DNA from: Bradyrhizobium prioriisuperbiae
Lineage (GTDB): Bacteria > Pseudomonadota > Alphaproteobacteria > Rhizobiales > Xanthobacteraceae
Assembly (NCBI RefSeq): GCF_032397745.1
Contig: NZ_CP135921.1
Location: 6,436,501 to 6,500,500, forward strand
Length of the DNA: 64,000 nt
Direction: 5' to 3'
This document shows, piece by piece, positions 46,842 through 55,417 of the stretch. Made by a program: the position numbers and the translations under genes. The notes below the pieces were generated by a model. That model made no database searches. It was given only the letters and a program-made list of their open reading frames with translations, and was not told the DNA's origin. Each line of letters begins with the position of its first letter. Within the stretch, counting starts at the first letter, position 1.

Positions 46842-46874
46842 GCTAGTCTCCGGATGCTCCGGATTGCATGCGGC

Positions 46875-47804
46875 TCAATCGTAACGGTACTTCCAGCGAA
46901 ATCTCCTCTTCTTCTTGGCTGGCTTTGGTTTCTTGCCGCTTGCCGTCACCGTCACTTCGATCGGTGCCGAATAGATCGGCGGTTCGTGGGCGATGTGGTT
47001 CTCGTCCGCGAGCAGCAACTGCAATTTGTGCCGGCCCGGTGTCAGCGTCACCTTGGCTTCGGTCTGGCCAGCCCCAAAATGCAGATGGTTGAAGTCGTTC
47101 GGGATCGGTTGATCGAAGGGCGGCAACTCCGCGTCGACCAGCAGGTGGTGATGGCCGGTGTTGACCTTCTCGAAGCCAGCCGGTGCGACGCCCATTCCGA
47201 TCAGGCCGAAGCGGATGACTGGATTTGGCGTCACATAAGCGCCGTCAGTGGGATACACGAAATAGACTTTCGCACCCGGCGGCGATGTATGGCGACCGCC
47301 CCGCGCCCCAGCGGGGGCCTGCGCAGCCGCCGGCGCTGTTGCACCGTCGACGACACGAACGCGGATGCGCTCGGAGATCACCGGGGGCGAATTCGGAATG
47401 TGCCCCTTGTCGCCCAGCAGGAGTTGCAGTGTGTGATCGCCGGGCGGAAGCGTCACTTCAGCCTCGGTCTGGCCGGCGCCATAGTGCAGATGATTGAAGT
47501 CGTTGGGGATGGGTTGGTCCATCGGCGGCGGATCGGTGTCGATCAGCAGATGATGATGCCCGGAATTTTCCTTATCGGAGCCCGCCGGCGCGACGCCCAT
47601 GCCCCTGAGACCGAAATGCACCGTGAACTTGGTCGGAACGGTCTGGCCGTCCTTGAGATCGATGAAATAGACTGTGGCTCCCGCGGGCGACGGCGAGGGG
47701 CCTCCTTGGGCATTTTGTGCATTGGCGCTCCCGAGCGATCCGACAAGAATCAGGAGCGAGACCGAACTCGCGGCCACTGCGTTTGAGAACAAGAGCTCCT
47801 CCAT
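46875..47804 (-). CDS. Exported protein with tandem DUF4399 domains
   Basis: 309 residues: a signal peptide (to about SANAQ), then two copies of a ~105-residue DUF4399 unit (~40-148 and ~170-285) and a basic Lys/Arg tail. Each unit has V-YF-DG, FGL-GMGVAPAG, a GHHHLL histidine cluster, IPNDFNHLH-GAGQTEA and a LQLLL-D--H-- segment. The histidine-rich motif suggests metal binding, which is an inference. It lies 33 bases upstream of the caspase-like gene on the same strand, so they are probably one transcript. Confidence 0.78.
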   Translation of the reverse strand: MEELLFSNAVAASSVSLLILVGSLGSANAQNAQGGPSPSPAGATVYFIDLKDGQTVPTKFTVHFGLRGMGVAPAGSDKENSGHHHLLIDTDPPPMDQPIPNDFNHLHYGAGQTEAEVTLPPGDHTLQLLLGDKGHIPNSPPVISERIRVRVVDGATAPAAAQAPAGARGGRHTSPPGAKVYFVYPTDGAYVTPNPVIRFGLIGMGVAPAGFEKVNTGHHHLLVDAELPPFDQPIPNDFNHLHFGAGQTEAKVTLTPGRHKLQLLLADENHIAHEPPIYSAPIEVTVTASGKKPKPAKKKRRFRWKYRYD

Positions 47805-48154
47805 AAGAATAGTGGCGCGCGGCTAAAGCCAATCGCCCAAATACTTTAAGGACCTGGTCCCTCGCAGGTATGAAAATGATACACTGGATTTATGCGAATG
47901 AATACGTTGTCGACTGGGGACGTCACCGATGATTGATAGTCCCGGTCAATCGACGGATATCGGCGTCATGGCGCAGGCTCTAATCATACAAACGGTTGAT
48001 TGTTGAGGGTATTAAATTACCTCAAAGGAATTTGAACCTATTTGCGGATTCCTCATCTCCCTTCAATGCATGCGACTTTTTGATTTCCACCCACGATCGC
48101 TGGCGGCATACATAGTGCCTCGATCGGGATGAGAGTCACGTCGATAGGAATGAA
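47805..48154. other. AT-richer intergenic region, no gene seen
   Basis: A 350-base spacer between the divergent DUF4399 and FGE-fold genes. It is visibly lower in GC than its surroundings, especially at 47990-48060, so it probably holds both promoters. No clear -35/-10 pair, operator or RNA structure was identified. Confidence 0.5.
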
Positions 48155-49054
48155 ATGATCAGGGCTTTGGTTCTTGTTGCAGTGTTGTTCGCGACCAGCG
48201 GAGTGGCTGCTCCGCTGCTCGGTCCGAGGCTTGATGTCCGAGCGCCTGTTCCGGACAGCATCGATTTGACTGCCGGTGCACCAGCGCAACGCAATGGCGT
48301 GATCCTGATCCAGGCCCAGTCGGCTACAGCGCCTGAGCCGGGCGAGACGTTCAACGATTGCCCGGACTGTCCGGAAATGGTGGTGGTCCCATCGGGCGAT
48401 TTTGAAATGGGCAGCCGCGACTCTCCGTTTGAAGCCCCGCCGCACAAGGTCACCATCGGCAACCCGTTCGCCATTGCCCGACGTGAAACCACGTTCGCCG
48501 AATGGGATGCCTGCGTCGCTGGAGGCGGCTGCAAGTATCGGCCCGACGATCACGGCTGGGGCCGCGGCAACCAGCCAGTGATCGACGTGAGTTGGGAAGA
48601 CGCCAAGGCCTTCGCAGCGTGGCTGAGCCGGAAGACCGGGCGGAAGTATCGCCTGCCGAGCGAGGCGGAATGGGAATACGCCGCCCGGGCCGGGACCACC
48701 TCGAAATTCTGGTGGGGCAAGGATGTCGGAAAGTCCAACGCGAATTGTGATGGGTGCGGCGACCTGCCGATCCGCAAGACGACGCCGGTCGGATCGTTCC
48801 GGCCGAACGGGTTTGGCCTCTACGACACGTCTGGGAATGCCTACGAGTGGGTGGAAGATTGCTGGAACGACAATTTCGGCAAGGCGCCCAAGGACGGTGC
48901 CGCCTGGACCACCGGGCAATGCGGCCAGCGCGTCCTGCGCGGCGGCTCGTTCGTCAACAAGTTCACGGCGGCGACGTCGTCGGCGCGCTTCCGTTACGAT
49001 ATCGACGTTCGCTATTATGCCAACGGATTTCGCGTGCTGCGCGATCTGCAGTGA
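48155..49054 (+). CDS. Exported FGE/SUMF1-fold protein lacking the catalytic cysteines
   Basis: 299 residues with a signal peptide (cut near GVAA-PL). The mature part has the sulfatase-modifying-factor fold: VVVPSGDFEMGS, then PVIDVSWEDAKAFAAWLSRK, YRLPSEAEWEYAARAG, GLYDTSGNAYEWVEDCW and RVLRGGSF. In true formylglycine-generating enzymes two cysteines follow the GGSF region; here it reads VNKFTAATSSAR, with none. It is therefore likely a binding or structural member of the family. Such domains are often found with caspase-like proteases, two of which are nearby. Confidence 0.85.
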   Translation: MIRALVLVAVLFATSGVAAPLLGPRLDVRAPVPDSIDLTAGAPAQRNGVILIQAQSATAPEPGETFNDCPDCPEMVVVPSGDFEMGSRDSPFEAPPHKVTIGNPFAIARRETTFAEWDACVAGGGCKYRPDDHGWGRGNQPVIDVSWEDAKAFAAWLSRKTGRKYRLPSEAEWEYAARAGTTSKFWWGKDVGKSNANCDGCGDLPIRKTTPVGSFRPNGFGLYDTSGNAYEWVEDCWNDNFGKAPKDGAAWTTGQCGQRVLRGGSFVNKFTAATSSARFRYDIDVRYYANGFRVLRDLQ

Positions 49055-49081
49055 GAAGACGCCGCGCCGGCTTGTGAGCGG

Positions 49082-49867
49082 ATGGAGCCGCGCCCGGTGA
49101 AGATCGCCACTTTCAACATCAACAATGTGGTTCGCAGACTGCCGAACCTGCTGGCGTGGCTGCAGGCGGCGAAACCCGACGTGGTCAGCCTGCAGGAACT
49201 GAAATGCGACCACGACGCTTTTCCGGCCGATGCACTGGCGCGCGCCGGCTACGGTGCGGTGTGGCGGGGACAGCGGACCTGGAACGGCGTCGCAATCCTG
49301 GCGCGCAAGGCCGAACCGATCCTGATCCGCGACAGGCTGCCCGGCGACCTCGCCGACGATCAGAGCCGCTACATCGAGGCCGCGGTCAAAGGCATCGTGG
49401 TGACATCGCTCTATGCGCCCAATGGCAATCCGCAGCCGGGGCCGAAGTTCGATTACAAACTGAAATGGCTGGCGCGACTGCAGCGTCATGCTCGCGGACT
49501 GCTGCGCGAGCGGGTGCCGGTGGTGCTCGCGGGCGACTACAATGTGGCGCCGACGCCGCTGGATATTTATCCCACCAAGTCCTGGGACAAGGACGCCCTG
49601 ATCCAGCCCAAAAGCCGCGCCGCCTTCGCCAAGCTGATCGCGCAGGGCTGGACCGACGCGCTGCGCACCCTGCATCCGGATCGGCCGATGTTCACCTTCT
49701 GGGACTACAAACGCAACCGCTGGGCCCGCGATGCGGGGCTGCGACTGGATCATTTGCTGCTGTCGCCGGACCTTGTCGACAGGCTCAGGCGTGCCGGCGT
49801 CGACCGGGAACTGCGAGGGGAGGAGAATGCGAGCGACCATGCGCCGGCCTGGATTCGGCTGAAGTGA
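49082..49867 (+). CDS. xth: Exodeoxyribonuclease III
   Basis: 261 residues of the AP endonuclease/ExoIII family, which repairs abasic sites and trims 3' ends. Motifs are KIATFNINNV, LQELKCDHDAFP (catalytic Glu), LYAPNGNP, VPVVLAGDYNVAPTPLDIY, 'RLDHLLLSP' and the final SDHAPAWIRLK, so all metal and catalytic residues are present. The ATG at 49082 or the GTG five codons later could start it. It follows the FGE-fold gene by 27 bases but looks functionally unrelated. Confidence 0.93.
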   Translation: MEPRPVKIATFNINNVVRRLPNLLAWLQAAKPDVVSLQELKCDHDAFPADALARAGYGAVWRGQRTWNGVAILARKAEPILIRDRLPGDLADDQSRYIEAAVKGIVVTSLYAPNGNPQPGPKFDYKLKWLARLQRHARGLLRERVPVVLAGDYNVAPTPLDIYPTKSWDKDALIQPKSRAAFAKLIAQGWTDALRTLHPDRPMFTFWDYKRNRWARDAGLRLDHLLLSPDLVDRLRRAGVDRELRGEENASDHAPAWIRLK

Positions 49868-50071
49868 CCTTAATTTGAACAGGGCCATTCACCGTGCAGG
49901 GAGCACACTGTCGATAGCGACTTAACGCAAGACAGTTGGGTGAGGCGACGTCTCAACTGACGTCAAAAAACTGCGTGAAAACAAGGCGAGCGAAGTCTTC
50001 GGCCTGCCGCTCTTCAGTCTGACGCAGAGGCGGCACAAGAGCGCCGGGAGATCGCTGGGAGGAGAGGACGC

Positions 50072-51622
50072 ATGCCGGTTCGGTATTACGACTGGATCGC
50101 TCACTATGCTCGTCGTACACCGGCGAAGATCGCCGTCATCGATCTCGCCAGCGAACGGCGCTGGTCTTACGCCACCTTCGACGATCGCATCGCGCGGCTC
50201 GCCCGGTTTCTGCGCGACCGGCTCGCCGTCGCACGTGGCGACCGGGTCGCCATTCTCGCCCTCAACACCACCGATACCCTCGAGCTGCAGTTCGCCTGCG
50301 GGCGGCTGGGCGCGATCTTCGTGCCGCTGAACACCCGTCTCACGGTGCCCGAGTTGCAGTTCATTGTCGGCGACGCGGCGCCACGCGTTCTGATCCACGA
50401 CGGCGATCTCGCCGAGACGGCGCTTGCGGTGGCGAAGCTGTGCAACACGCCATCGACGCTGCTGCTCGGCCCGGGGCAATCCTATGAGGCGGCGATCGCC
50501 GGCACGGAGCGGCTGGCGACACCCGAGGTCGCGACCCTCGATGACATGTCGACGATCATGTACACCTCCGGCACCACCGGCCAGCCGAAGGGCGCCATCA
50601 TCACCCACGGCATGACGCTGTGGAATTGCATCAATCTCGGCGGTCCGGCCTACATTACGCCGTCGTCGGTGCTGTTGACGGTGCTGCCGCTGTTCCACAC
50701 CGGCGGGCTCAATTGCTACACCAATCCGGTGCTGCATGCGGGCGGCACCGTGCTGATCATGCGCGCGTTCGATCCCGGACAGGCGCTGAAGCTGATCAGC
50801 GATCCGGCGTGGGGGATCAACGTCTTTTTCGGCGTGCCGGCGATCTACCAGTTCATGGCGCAGCATCCGGCGTTCGCGGAGGCCGATTTCAGCCGGCTGG
50901 TCATCGGCGGCGTCGGTGGCGCCGCGATGCCGGTGCCGCTGCTGAAGATCTGGGAAGGACGCGGCGTCGCGCTGCAGCAGGGCTACGGCATGACCGAAAC
51001 CAGCCCCGCGGTGCTGGCGCTCGATCGCGAGGATGCCGCGCGCAAGGCCGGCTCCGCCGGCAAGCCGGTGCTGCACACCGAAGTTCGGATTGTACGCCCC
51101 GACGGCACTGATGCCGAGATCGGTGAGCTCGGCGAGCTGTGGGTGAGGGGACCGAACATCACCCCCGGTTACTGGAACCGGCCCGACGCCAACGCGGCTT
51201 CGTTCACCGACGGCTGGCTGCACACCGGCGACGCCACCCGCGTCGACGACGAAGGCTTCTATTATATCGTCGATCGCTGGAAGGACATGTACATTTCCGG
51301 CGGCGAAAACGTCTATCCGGCCGAGGTCGAGAACGTGCTCTATCAGATGCCCGCGATCGGCGAGGCGGCAGTGATCGGCATCGCCGACGAACGCTGGGGC
51401 GAGGTCGGCGTTGCGATCGTGGCTGTGAAGGCCGGCCAGGCGATCAGCGTATCCGACATTCATGCGCACTGCCGCACCAACCTGGCGCGCTTCAAATGTC
51501 CCCACCTGATCCATTTTGTCGAGGCCTTGCCGCGCAATGCGACCGGCAAGGTGCACAAGCCGACGCTGCGGGACAAATTCGGCACGCCGGGGGCGGTCGA
51601 CCGGGCAAAGGCGGCCTCCTGA
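50072..51622 (+). CDS. Acyl-CoA synthetase (AMP-forming, class I adenylate-forming)
   Basis: 516 residues of the acyl-CoA ligase family. The P-loop-like motif is MYTSGTTGQPKGAI (~167-180). Later motifs are QQGYGMTETSP, 'WLHTGDATRVDDEGFYYIVDR' (in part), MYISGGENVYPAEVE and the closing NATGKVHKPTLR with the catalytic lysine. It activates a carboxylic acid to its CoA ester; chain or aromatic specificity is not readable. A GGGAGGAG site precedes the ATG. A LivK-type binding protein follows 64 bases later, suggesting uptake and activation of the same compound. Confidence 0.92.
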   Translation: MPVRYYDWIAHYARRTPAKIAVIDLASERRWSYATFDDRIARLARFLRDRLAVARGDRVAILALNTTDTLELQFACGRLGAIFVPLNTRLTVPELQFIVGDAAPRVLIHDGDLAETALAVAKLCNTPSTLLLGPGQSYEAAIAGTERLATPEVATLDDMSTIMYTSGTTGQPKGAIITHGMTLWNCINLGGPAYITPSSVLLTVLPLFHTGGLNCYTNPVLHAGGTVLIMRAFDPGQALKLISDPAWGINVFFGVPAIYQFMAQHPAFAEADFSRLVIGGVGGAAMPVPLLKIWEGRGVALQQGYGMTETSPAVLALDREDAARKAGSAGKPVLHTEVRIVRPDGTDAEIGELGELWVRGPNITPGYWNRPDANAASFTDGWLHTGDATRVDDEGFYYIVDRWKDMYISGGENVYPAEVENVLYQMPAIGEAAVIGIADERWGEVGVAIVAVKAGQAISVSDIHAHCRTNLARFKCPHLIHFVEALPRNATGKVHKPTLRDKFGTPGAVDRAKAAS

Positions 51623-51686
51623 TGCTGAGGGCCCCGCGAAGCCATCCATGACGATTGTCGAAATTCATTCTCAAAGGGGACTGCCG

Positions 51687-52913
51687 ATGACGATTGGACG
51701 ATTGATTGCTGCATCCACCATTCTGGCACTGGGCACGCTGGTCACGGCGCAGGGTGCGCTGGCGCAGAAAAGATACGATCCCGGCGCCACCGACACCGAG
51801 ATCAAGATCGGCAACATCGAGGCCTACAGCGGTCCGGCCTCCGCCTACGGCATCATCGGCAAAACCGAGGATGCCTACTTCAAGATGGTCAACGACCAGG
51901 GCGGCATCAACGGCCGCAAGATCAACTTCATCTCCTACGACGACGCTTACAGCCCGCCGAAGACTGTCGAGCAGGCGCGCAAGCTGATCGAGAGCGACGA
52001 GGTGCTGCTGATCTTCAACGCATTGGGGACGCCGCCGAACAACGCGATCCAGAAATATCACCAGGCCAAGAAGGTCCCGCAGCTGTTCGTCGCCACCGGC
52101 GCCAGCAAATGGGACGACGCCAAGCAGTTTCCCTGGACCATGGGATTCCAGCCGAGCTATCGCTCCGAAGCGCGGATTTTCGCCAAATACATTCTGAAGG
52201 CGAAGCCGGATGCCAGGATCGCGGTGTTCTATCAGAACGACGACTTCGGCAAGGACTATCTGGCCGGTATCAAGGATATCTTCGGTGACAGCGCGGCGAA
52301 GCTGATCGTCGCTGAAGAGAGTTATGAGATCTCCGAGCCGACCATCGATAGCCACATCGTCAAGCTGAAGGCGACCGGCGCCGATGTCCTGATCGATATC
52401 GCGACGCCGAAGTTCGCGGCCCAAGCCATCAAGAAGGTCGCCGAACTCGACTGGAAGCCGGTGCATCTGCTCACCGACGTCAGCGTGTCCATCGGCGCGG
52501 TGATGAAGCCGGCCGGGCTGGAGAATTCCGAGGGCGTGCTGTCCGCCACCTATCTCAAGGATCCCTCCGACCCGCAGTGGGCGAACGATGCTGGCATGAA
52601 AAAGCTCGAGGCGTTCCTCGACAAGTACATGCCGGGCGCCAATCGCTCCGACCTCAACATCGCATATGGCTATGCCGCGGCCCAGACCATGGCCCATGTG
52701 CTGCGGCAATCCGGCGACGACCTGACGCGGGCGAACGTCATGAAACAGGCCGCCAGCCTGAAGGACTTCGTCGCCGACACGCTGATCCCCGGCGTCCGGA
52801 TCAACACCAGCGCCACCGACTTCGCACCGATCGAGCAGTTGCAGATGATGCGTTTCAGGAACGGCAGGTGGGAGATGTTCGGCGACGTCATCAGCGCCGA
52901 AACCGGTGGCTGA
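51687..52913 (+). CDS. LivK-type ABC transporter substrate-binding protein
   Basis: 408 residues with a Sec signal peptide (cut near GALAQ). It belongs to the type 1 periplasmic binding fold of branched-chain amino-acid systems: GATDTEIKIGNIEAYSGPAS (in part), FKMVNDQGGINGRKI, 'SPPKTVEQARKLIE' and FYQNDDFGKDYL. Relatives next to acyl-CoA ligases often bind aromatic or fatty acids instead of amino acids. The ATG at 51687 has AAAGGGGA in front; an upstream ATG at 51648 is less likely. A strong terminator follows, and no permease genes are adjacent. Confidence 0.92.
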   Translation: MTIGRLIAASTILALGTLVTAQGALAQKRYDPGATDTEIKIGNIEAYSGPASAYGIIGKTEDAYFKMVNDQGGINGRKINFISYDDAYSPPKTVEQARKLIESDEVLLIFNALGTPPNNAIQKYHQAKKVPQLFVATGASKWDDAKQFPWTMGFQPSYRSEARIFAKYILKAKPDARIAVFYQNDDFGKDYLAGIKDIFGDSAAKLIVAEESYEISEPTIDSHIVKLKATGADVLIDIATPKFAAQAIKKVAELDWKPVHLLTDVSVSIGAVMKPAGLENSEGVLSATYLKDPSDPQWANDAGMKKLEAFLDKYMPGANRSDLNIAYGYAAAQTMAHVLRQSGDDLTRANVMKQAASLKDFVADTLIPGVRINTSATDFAPIEQLQMMRFRNGRWEMFGDVISAETGG

Positions 52914-52937
52914 TTTCCGCACGCTTTCATACAGTTG

Positions 52938-52971
52938 AGGCCGGCGATCCCGTACGATCGCCGGCCTTTTT
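52938..52971 (+). terminator. Rho-independent terminator
   Basis: A perfect 12-bp stem, AGGCCGGCGATC and GATCGCCGGCCT, with a six-base loop and five T residues, 25 bases after the binding-protein stop. It ends the acyl-CoA ligase/LivK unit. Confidence 0.95.
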
Positions 52972-53005
52972 CATGGGGGCTAGTCTAGCTCTTATTGCGG
53001 GCCAC

Positions 53006-53021
53006 TGTGATGCACATCACG
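53006..53021 (+). promoter_or_regulatory. CRP/FNR-like palindromic site
   Basis: The sequence TGTGATGCACATCACG matches the CRP-type consensus TGTGA-N6-TCACA in nine of ten positions and contains inverted arms GTGATG/CATCAC. It lies 106 bases before the PLAT-like gene, a fit distance for an activator site. Confidence 0.5.
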
Positions 53022-53126
53022 TTCGAATTCGCTCCCCGAAATTATGATGGTGGGGTCGGCAATCCAGGCCATTGAGAGAACCGTCGCACATTTTAATTTT
53101 ATTGATGCGATTTTTGGAGAAGCAAA

Positions 53127-53639
53127 ATGTGGATTGGAGCCATCAGATTTGTCGTACAGACCAAGGACACGTCGAATGCCGGTACCGATAGCCTGGTCAC
53201 CGCGCACATTCTGCGTGACGGCGGGCAGCTTCCGGGTTTCAAGCTCGACTATCCGACCGAGGACGACCTCGAGCGTGGGGCGATCCGCGCCTATGATTAT
53301 ATCGGAGCGACCAAGCTGCCGCGTCGCAATGACCAGACCCCATCGTTGCCGCCCGGAATCGGCCAGAGTCCGATGCCGTATCCCGGCTGGGGTTATGAGT
53401 TTTCCAATGGCATGAACGGGCATCTCAAGATCCAGCTGCGCATTCACGGCGACGACATGTGGGTCAAGGACAATGTCGATTTCTACGTCCGCCGCATCCG
53501 CAATGTCGCGACCAGTTTCGACACGCTCGCCTGGCAGATGGATTCCGACTGGAGTTATGTCGCGTCCTGGACTCAGGATGTCGCCATGAGCACCGATGGA
53601 TCGGAAGGCAAGACCGTCTGGAATTTGAACCTGAACTGA
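53127..53639 (+). CDS. PLAT/LH2-like domain protein
   Basis: 170 residues, no signal peptide. The first ~60 residues follow the PLAT/LH2 beta-sandwich pattern: IRFVVQTKDTSNAGTDSLV, then FKLDYPTEDDLERGAIRAYD. The second half has LKIQLRIHGDDMWVKDNVDF, matching the W-x-x-D-V strand of the fold. PLAT domains bind lipids or membrane proteins. The assignment is by pattern only. A GGAG site lies seven bases before the ATG. It is monocistronic, with its own terminator and a CRP-like site upstream. Confidence 0.55.
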   Translation: MWIGAIRFVVQTKDTSNAGTDSLVTAHILRDGGQLPGFKLDYPTEDDLERGAIRAYDYIGATKLPRRNDQTPSLPPGIGQSPMPYPGWGYEFSNGMNGHLKIQLRIHGDDMWVKDNVDFYVRRIRNVATSFDTLAWQMDSDWSYVASWTQDVAMSTDGSEGKTVWNLNLN

Positions 53640-53680
53640 TCAGGAGATGCTGCGTCGGCAGCATTGGATCGCCGCGCTGC

Positions 53681-53707
53681 AAAAGGCCGCCCTTTGGGCG
53701 GCCTTTT
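53681..53707 (+). terminator. Rho-independent terminator of the PLAT-like gene
   Basis: A 12-bp perfect stem, AAAAGGCCGCCC and GGGCGGCCTTTT, with a three-base loop, 41 bases after the stop. The A/T ends make it work in both directions. Confidence 0.92.
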
Positions 53708-53750
53708 GACTTTGGGCGAACGCCAGAGCCCGTCGTCGATTGACAGACAA

Positions 53751-53773
53751 CTGACATATTACTAACGTATCAG
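53751..53773 (+). promoter_or_regulatory. Operator-like site upstream of the MFS gene
   Basis: A 23-bp imperfect palindrome beginning CTGACATATTACT and ending GTATCAG. It shares its first eleven bases and overall layout with the site at 57993-58015 in front of the divergent membrane operon. It lies 80 bases before the MFS start, where a GntR operator could cover the promoter. Confidence 0.6.
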
Positions 53774-53853
53774 TTGATGAAGTCCTGATCGCATGATGAC
53801 AAGCAGGAGCGCCGGCTCGAACCGGCGCCGGTTGCAAAGGGAGGACTCCGGAC

Positions 53854-55266
53854 ATGACCACCATTGATGCGGCCCGTGGATTGGCCGCCGATACGTCATT
53901 GGCGCAGCGCCGCGCGCAGACCGCCCAGGTCGCCGAGATCGCGGCACGGCTCGAACGGTTGCCGCTGACGTCCTATCAGCGCGGCATTTTCGGGATCATC
54001 GCCACCGCATGGTTGTTCGACAGCATGGATCTGGCAGCGCTCACTTTCGTGCTCGGTTCGATCCGGCAGACCTTCCAGTTGTCGACGGCGGAAGCGGGAT
54101 TGCTGTCGAGCATGAGTTTCCTCGGCATGTTTCTCGGCGCAGCGTCTGCCGGCGTGCTGGCGGACCGGTTCGGCAGGTCCCGCGTGTTTCAGGTCAGCAT
54201 GATCTTCTGGGGTCTCGGCAGTCTGTTCTGTGGTTTGTCGACGACTGTCACCATGCTCGGCGCGTCGCGACTCCTGCTGGGATTCGGAATGGGCATGGAG
54301 TTTCCGGTTGCCCAATCGATGGTGTCGGAAATCATGCCGGCAGCCAATCGCGGCCGCTACATCGCGCTGCTGGAAGGCTTCTGGCCGCTGGGGTTCATTG
54401 TGTCCGGCCTGCTGAGTTACGTCGTGCTTTCGGTCGCGGACTGGCATTGGGTGTTCATCCTGCAGGCCATTCCGGCGCTGTTTGTGCTGGTGATCAGGCG
54501 CTATGTGCCGGAATCGCCGCGCTGGCTCGCCTCCCGTGGCCATTCCGACCGCGCTGAAGCGACCATCCGCGAGATCGAGCGCAAGGTTTCAGAGCGTCTC
54601 GACGGCAAGCCGCTGCCGCCACCACAACCACAGCAGGCCTTCGGTACGGCGTCGGAAGGCGGCGGAATTGCGTCGCTTTTCTCCGGGATCTATGCCCGGC
54701 GCACCGCGATGCTGTGGTCGCTGTGGTTCTTTGCGCTGCTCGGCTTTTACGGGTTGACCACGTGGCTGGGCGCGCTGCTGCAGGCCAAGGGATTTCCGGT
54801 GACCAAGTCGGTGTTCTACACCATCCTGATTTCGCTGGCAGGCATCCCGGGGTTCCTGTGCTCGGCCTGGCTGGTGGAAGCCTGGGGGCGCAAGGGAACG
54901 CTGGCCCTCAACCTGCTTGCGGGGGCTGTAGCCTGCTATGCCTACGGCTCGGCCACCGGCCAGACCCAGTTGATCGTCGCCAGCCTGTGCATGCAGTTCT
55001 TCCTGTTCGGGATGTGGTCGGCGCTCTACGCTTACACGCCGGAGCTTTATCCGACACGGATACGCGCCACCGGGACCGGATTCGCCTCCGCGATCGGGCG
55101 CGTCGGCTCGCTGATCGGTCCTTATGTCATCGGCATCATCCTGCCGACGGCGGGGCAGGCCGGCGTGTTCGCGCTGGGTGCGGGAGCGTTCGTCCTGGCC
55201 GCACTTGCCGTCCTCATCCTTGGCGAGGAAACGCAGGGACGGACGCTGGAAAGCATTTCGCACTAG
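53854..55266 (+). CDS. MFS transporter (metabolite:H+ symporter type)
   Basis: 470 residues, twelve predicted helices after a ~40-residue cytoplasmic lead. The loop 2-3 motif is AGVLADRFGRSRVF and the cytoplasmic repeat is YTPELYPTRIRATGTG, typical of the AAHS/MHS-like and sugar-porter-like carriers that import aromatic acids, shikimate or other organic acids. A GGGAGGA site precedes the ATG. The GntR gene follows on the same strand beyond a terminator, so the MFS is the probable target of that regulator. Confidence 0.9.
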   Translation: MTTIDAARGLAADTSLAQRRAQTAQVAEIAARLERLPLTSYQRGIFGIIATAWLFDSMDLAALTFVLGSIRQTFQLSTAEAGLLSSMSFLGMFLGAASAGVLADRFGRSRVFQVSMIFWGLGSLFCGLSTTVTMLGASRLLLGFGMGMEFPVAQSMVSEIMPAANRGRYIALLEGFWPLGFIVSGLLSYVVLSVADWHWVFILQAIPALFVLVIRRYVPESPRWLASRGHSDRAEATIREIERKVSERLDGKPLPPPQPQQAFGTASEGGGIASLFSGIYARRTAMLWSLWFFALLGFYGLTTWLGALLQAKGFPVTKSVFYTILISLAGIPGFLCSAWLVEAWGRKGTLALNLLAGAVACYAYGSATGQTQLIVASLCMQFFLFGMWSALYAYTPELYPTRIRATGTGFASAIGRVGSLIGPYVIGIILPTAGQAGVFALGAGAFVLAALAVLILGEETQGRTLESISH

Positions 55267-55288
55267 CCTTCACCATCCGGCTGTGACG

Positions 55289-55313
55289 AAGGGACGGCTT
55301 TTCGCCGTCCCTT
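55289..55313 (+). terminator. Rho-independent terminator of the MFS gene
   Basis: The 10-bp stem AAGGGACGGC/GCCGTCCCTT has a five-base loop and lies 23 bases after the stop codon. Its downstream tail (ATCGTTTG) is only moderately T-rich. Confidence 0.8.
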
Positions 55314-55417
55314 ATCGTTTGTGTAACAATGCCGTGCAACGATCGCTGTTGCCCGCACTGGAACGGGTGTGAGATATCTGTTGCCGACAACTGATTGGCG
55401 ATCGAATCGAAGGTTTC

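Noticed and set aside
47931..48008. A 25-codon micro-ORF in the AT-rich spacer before the FGE-fold gene
   Set aside because: No ribosome-binding site and no conserved pattern; too short to support.
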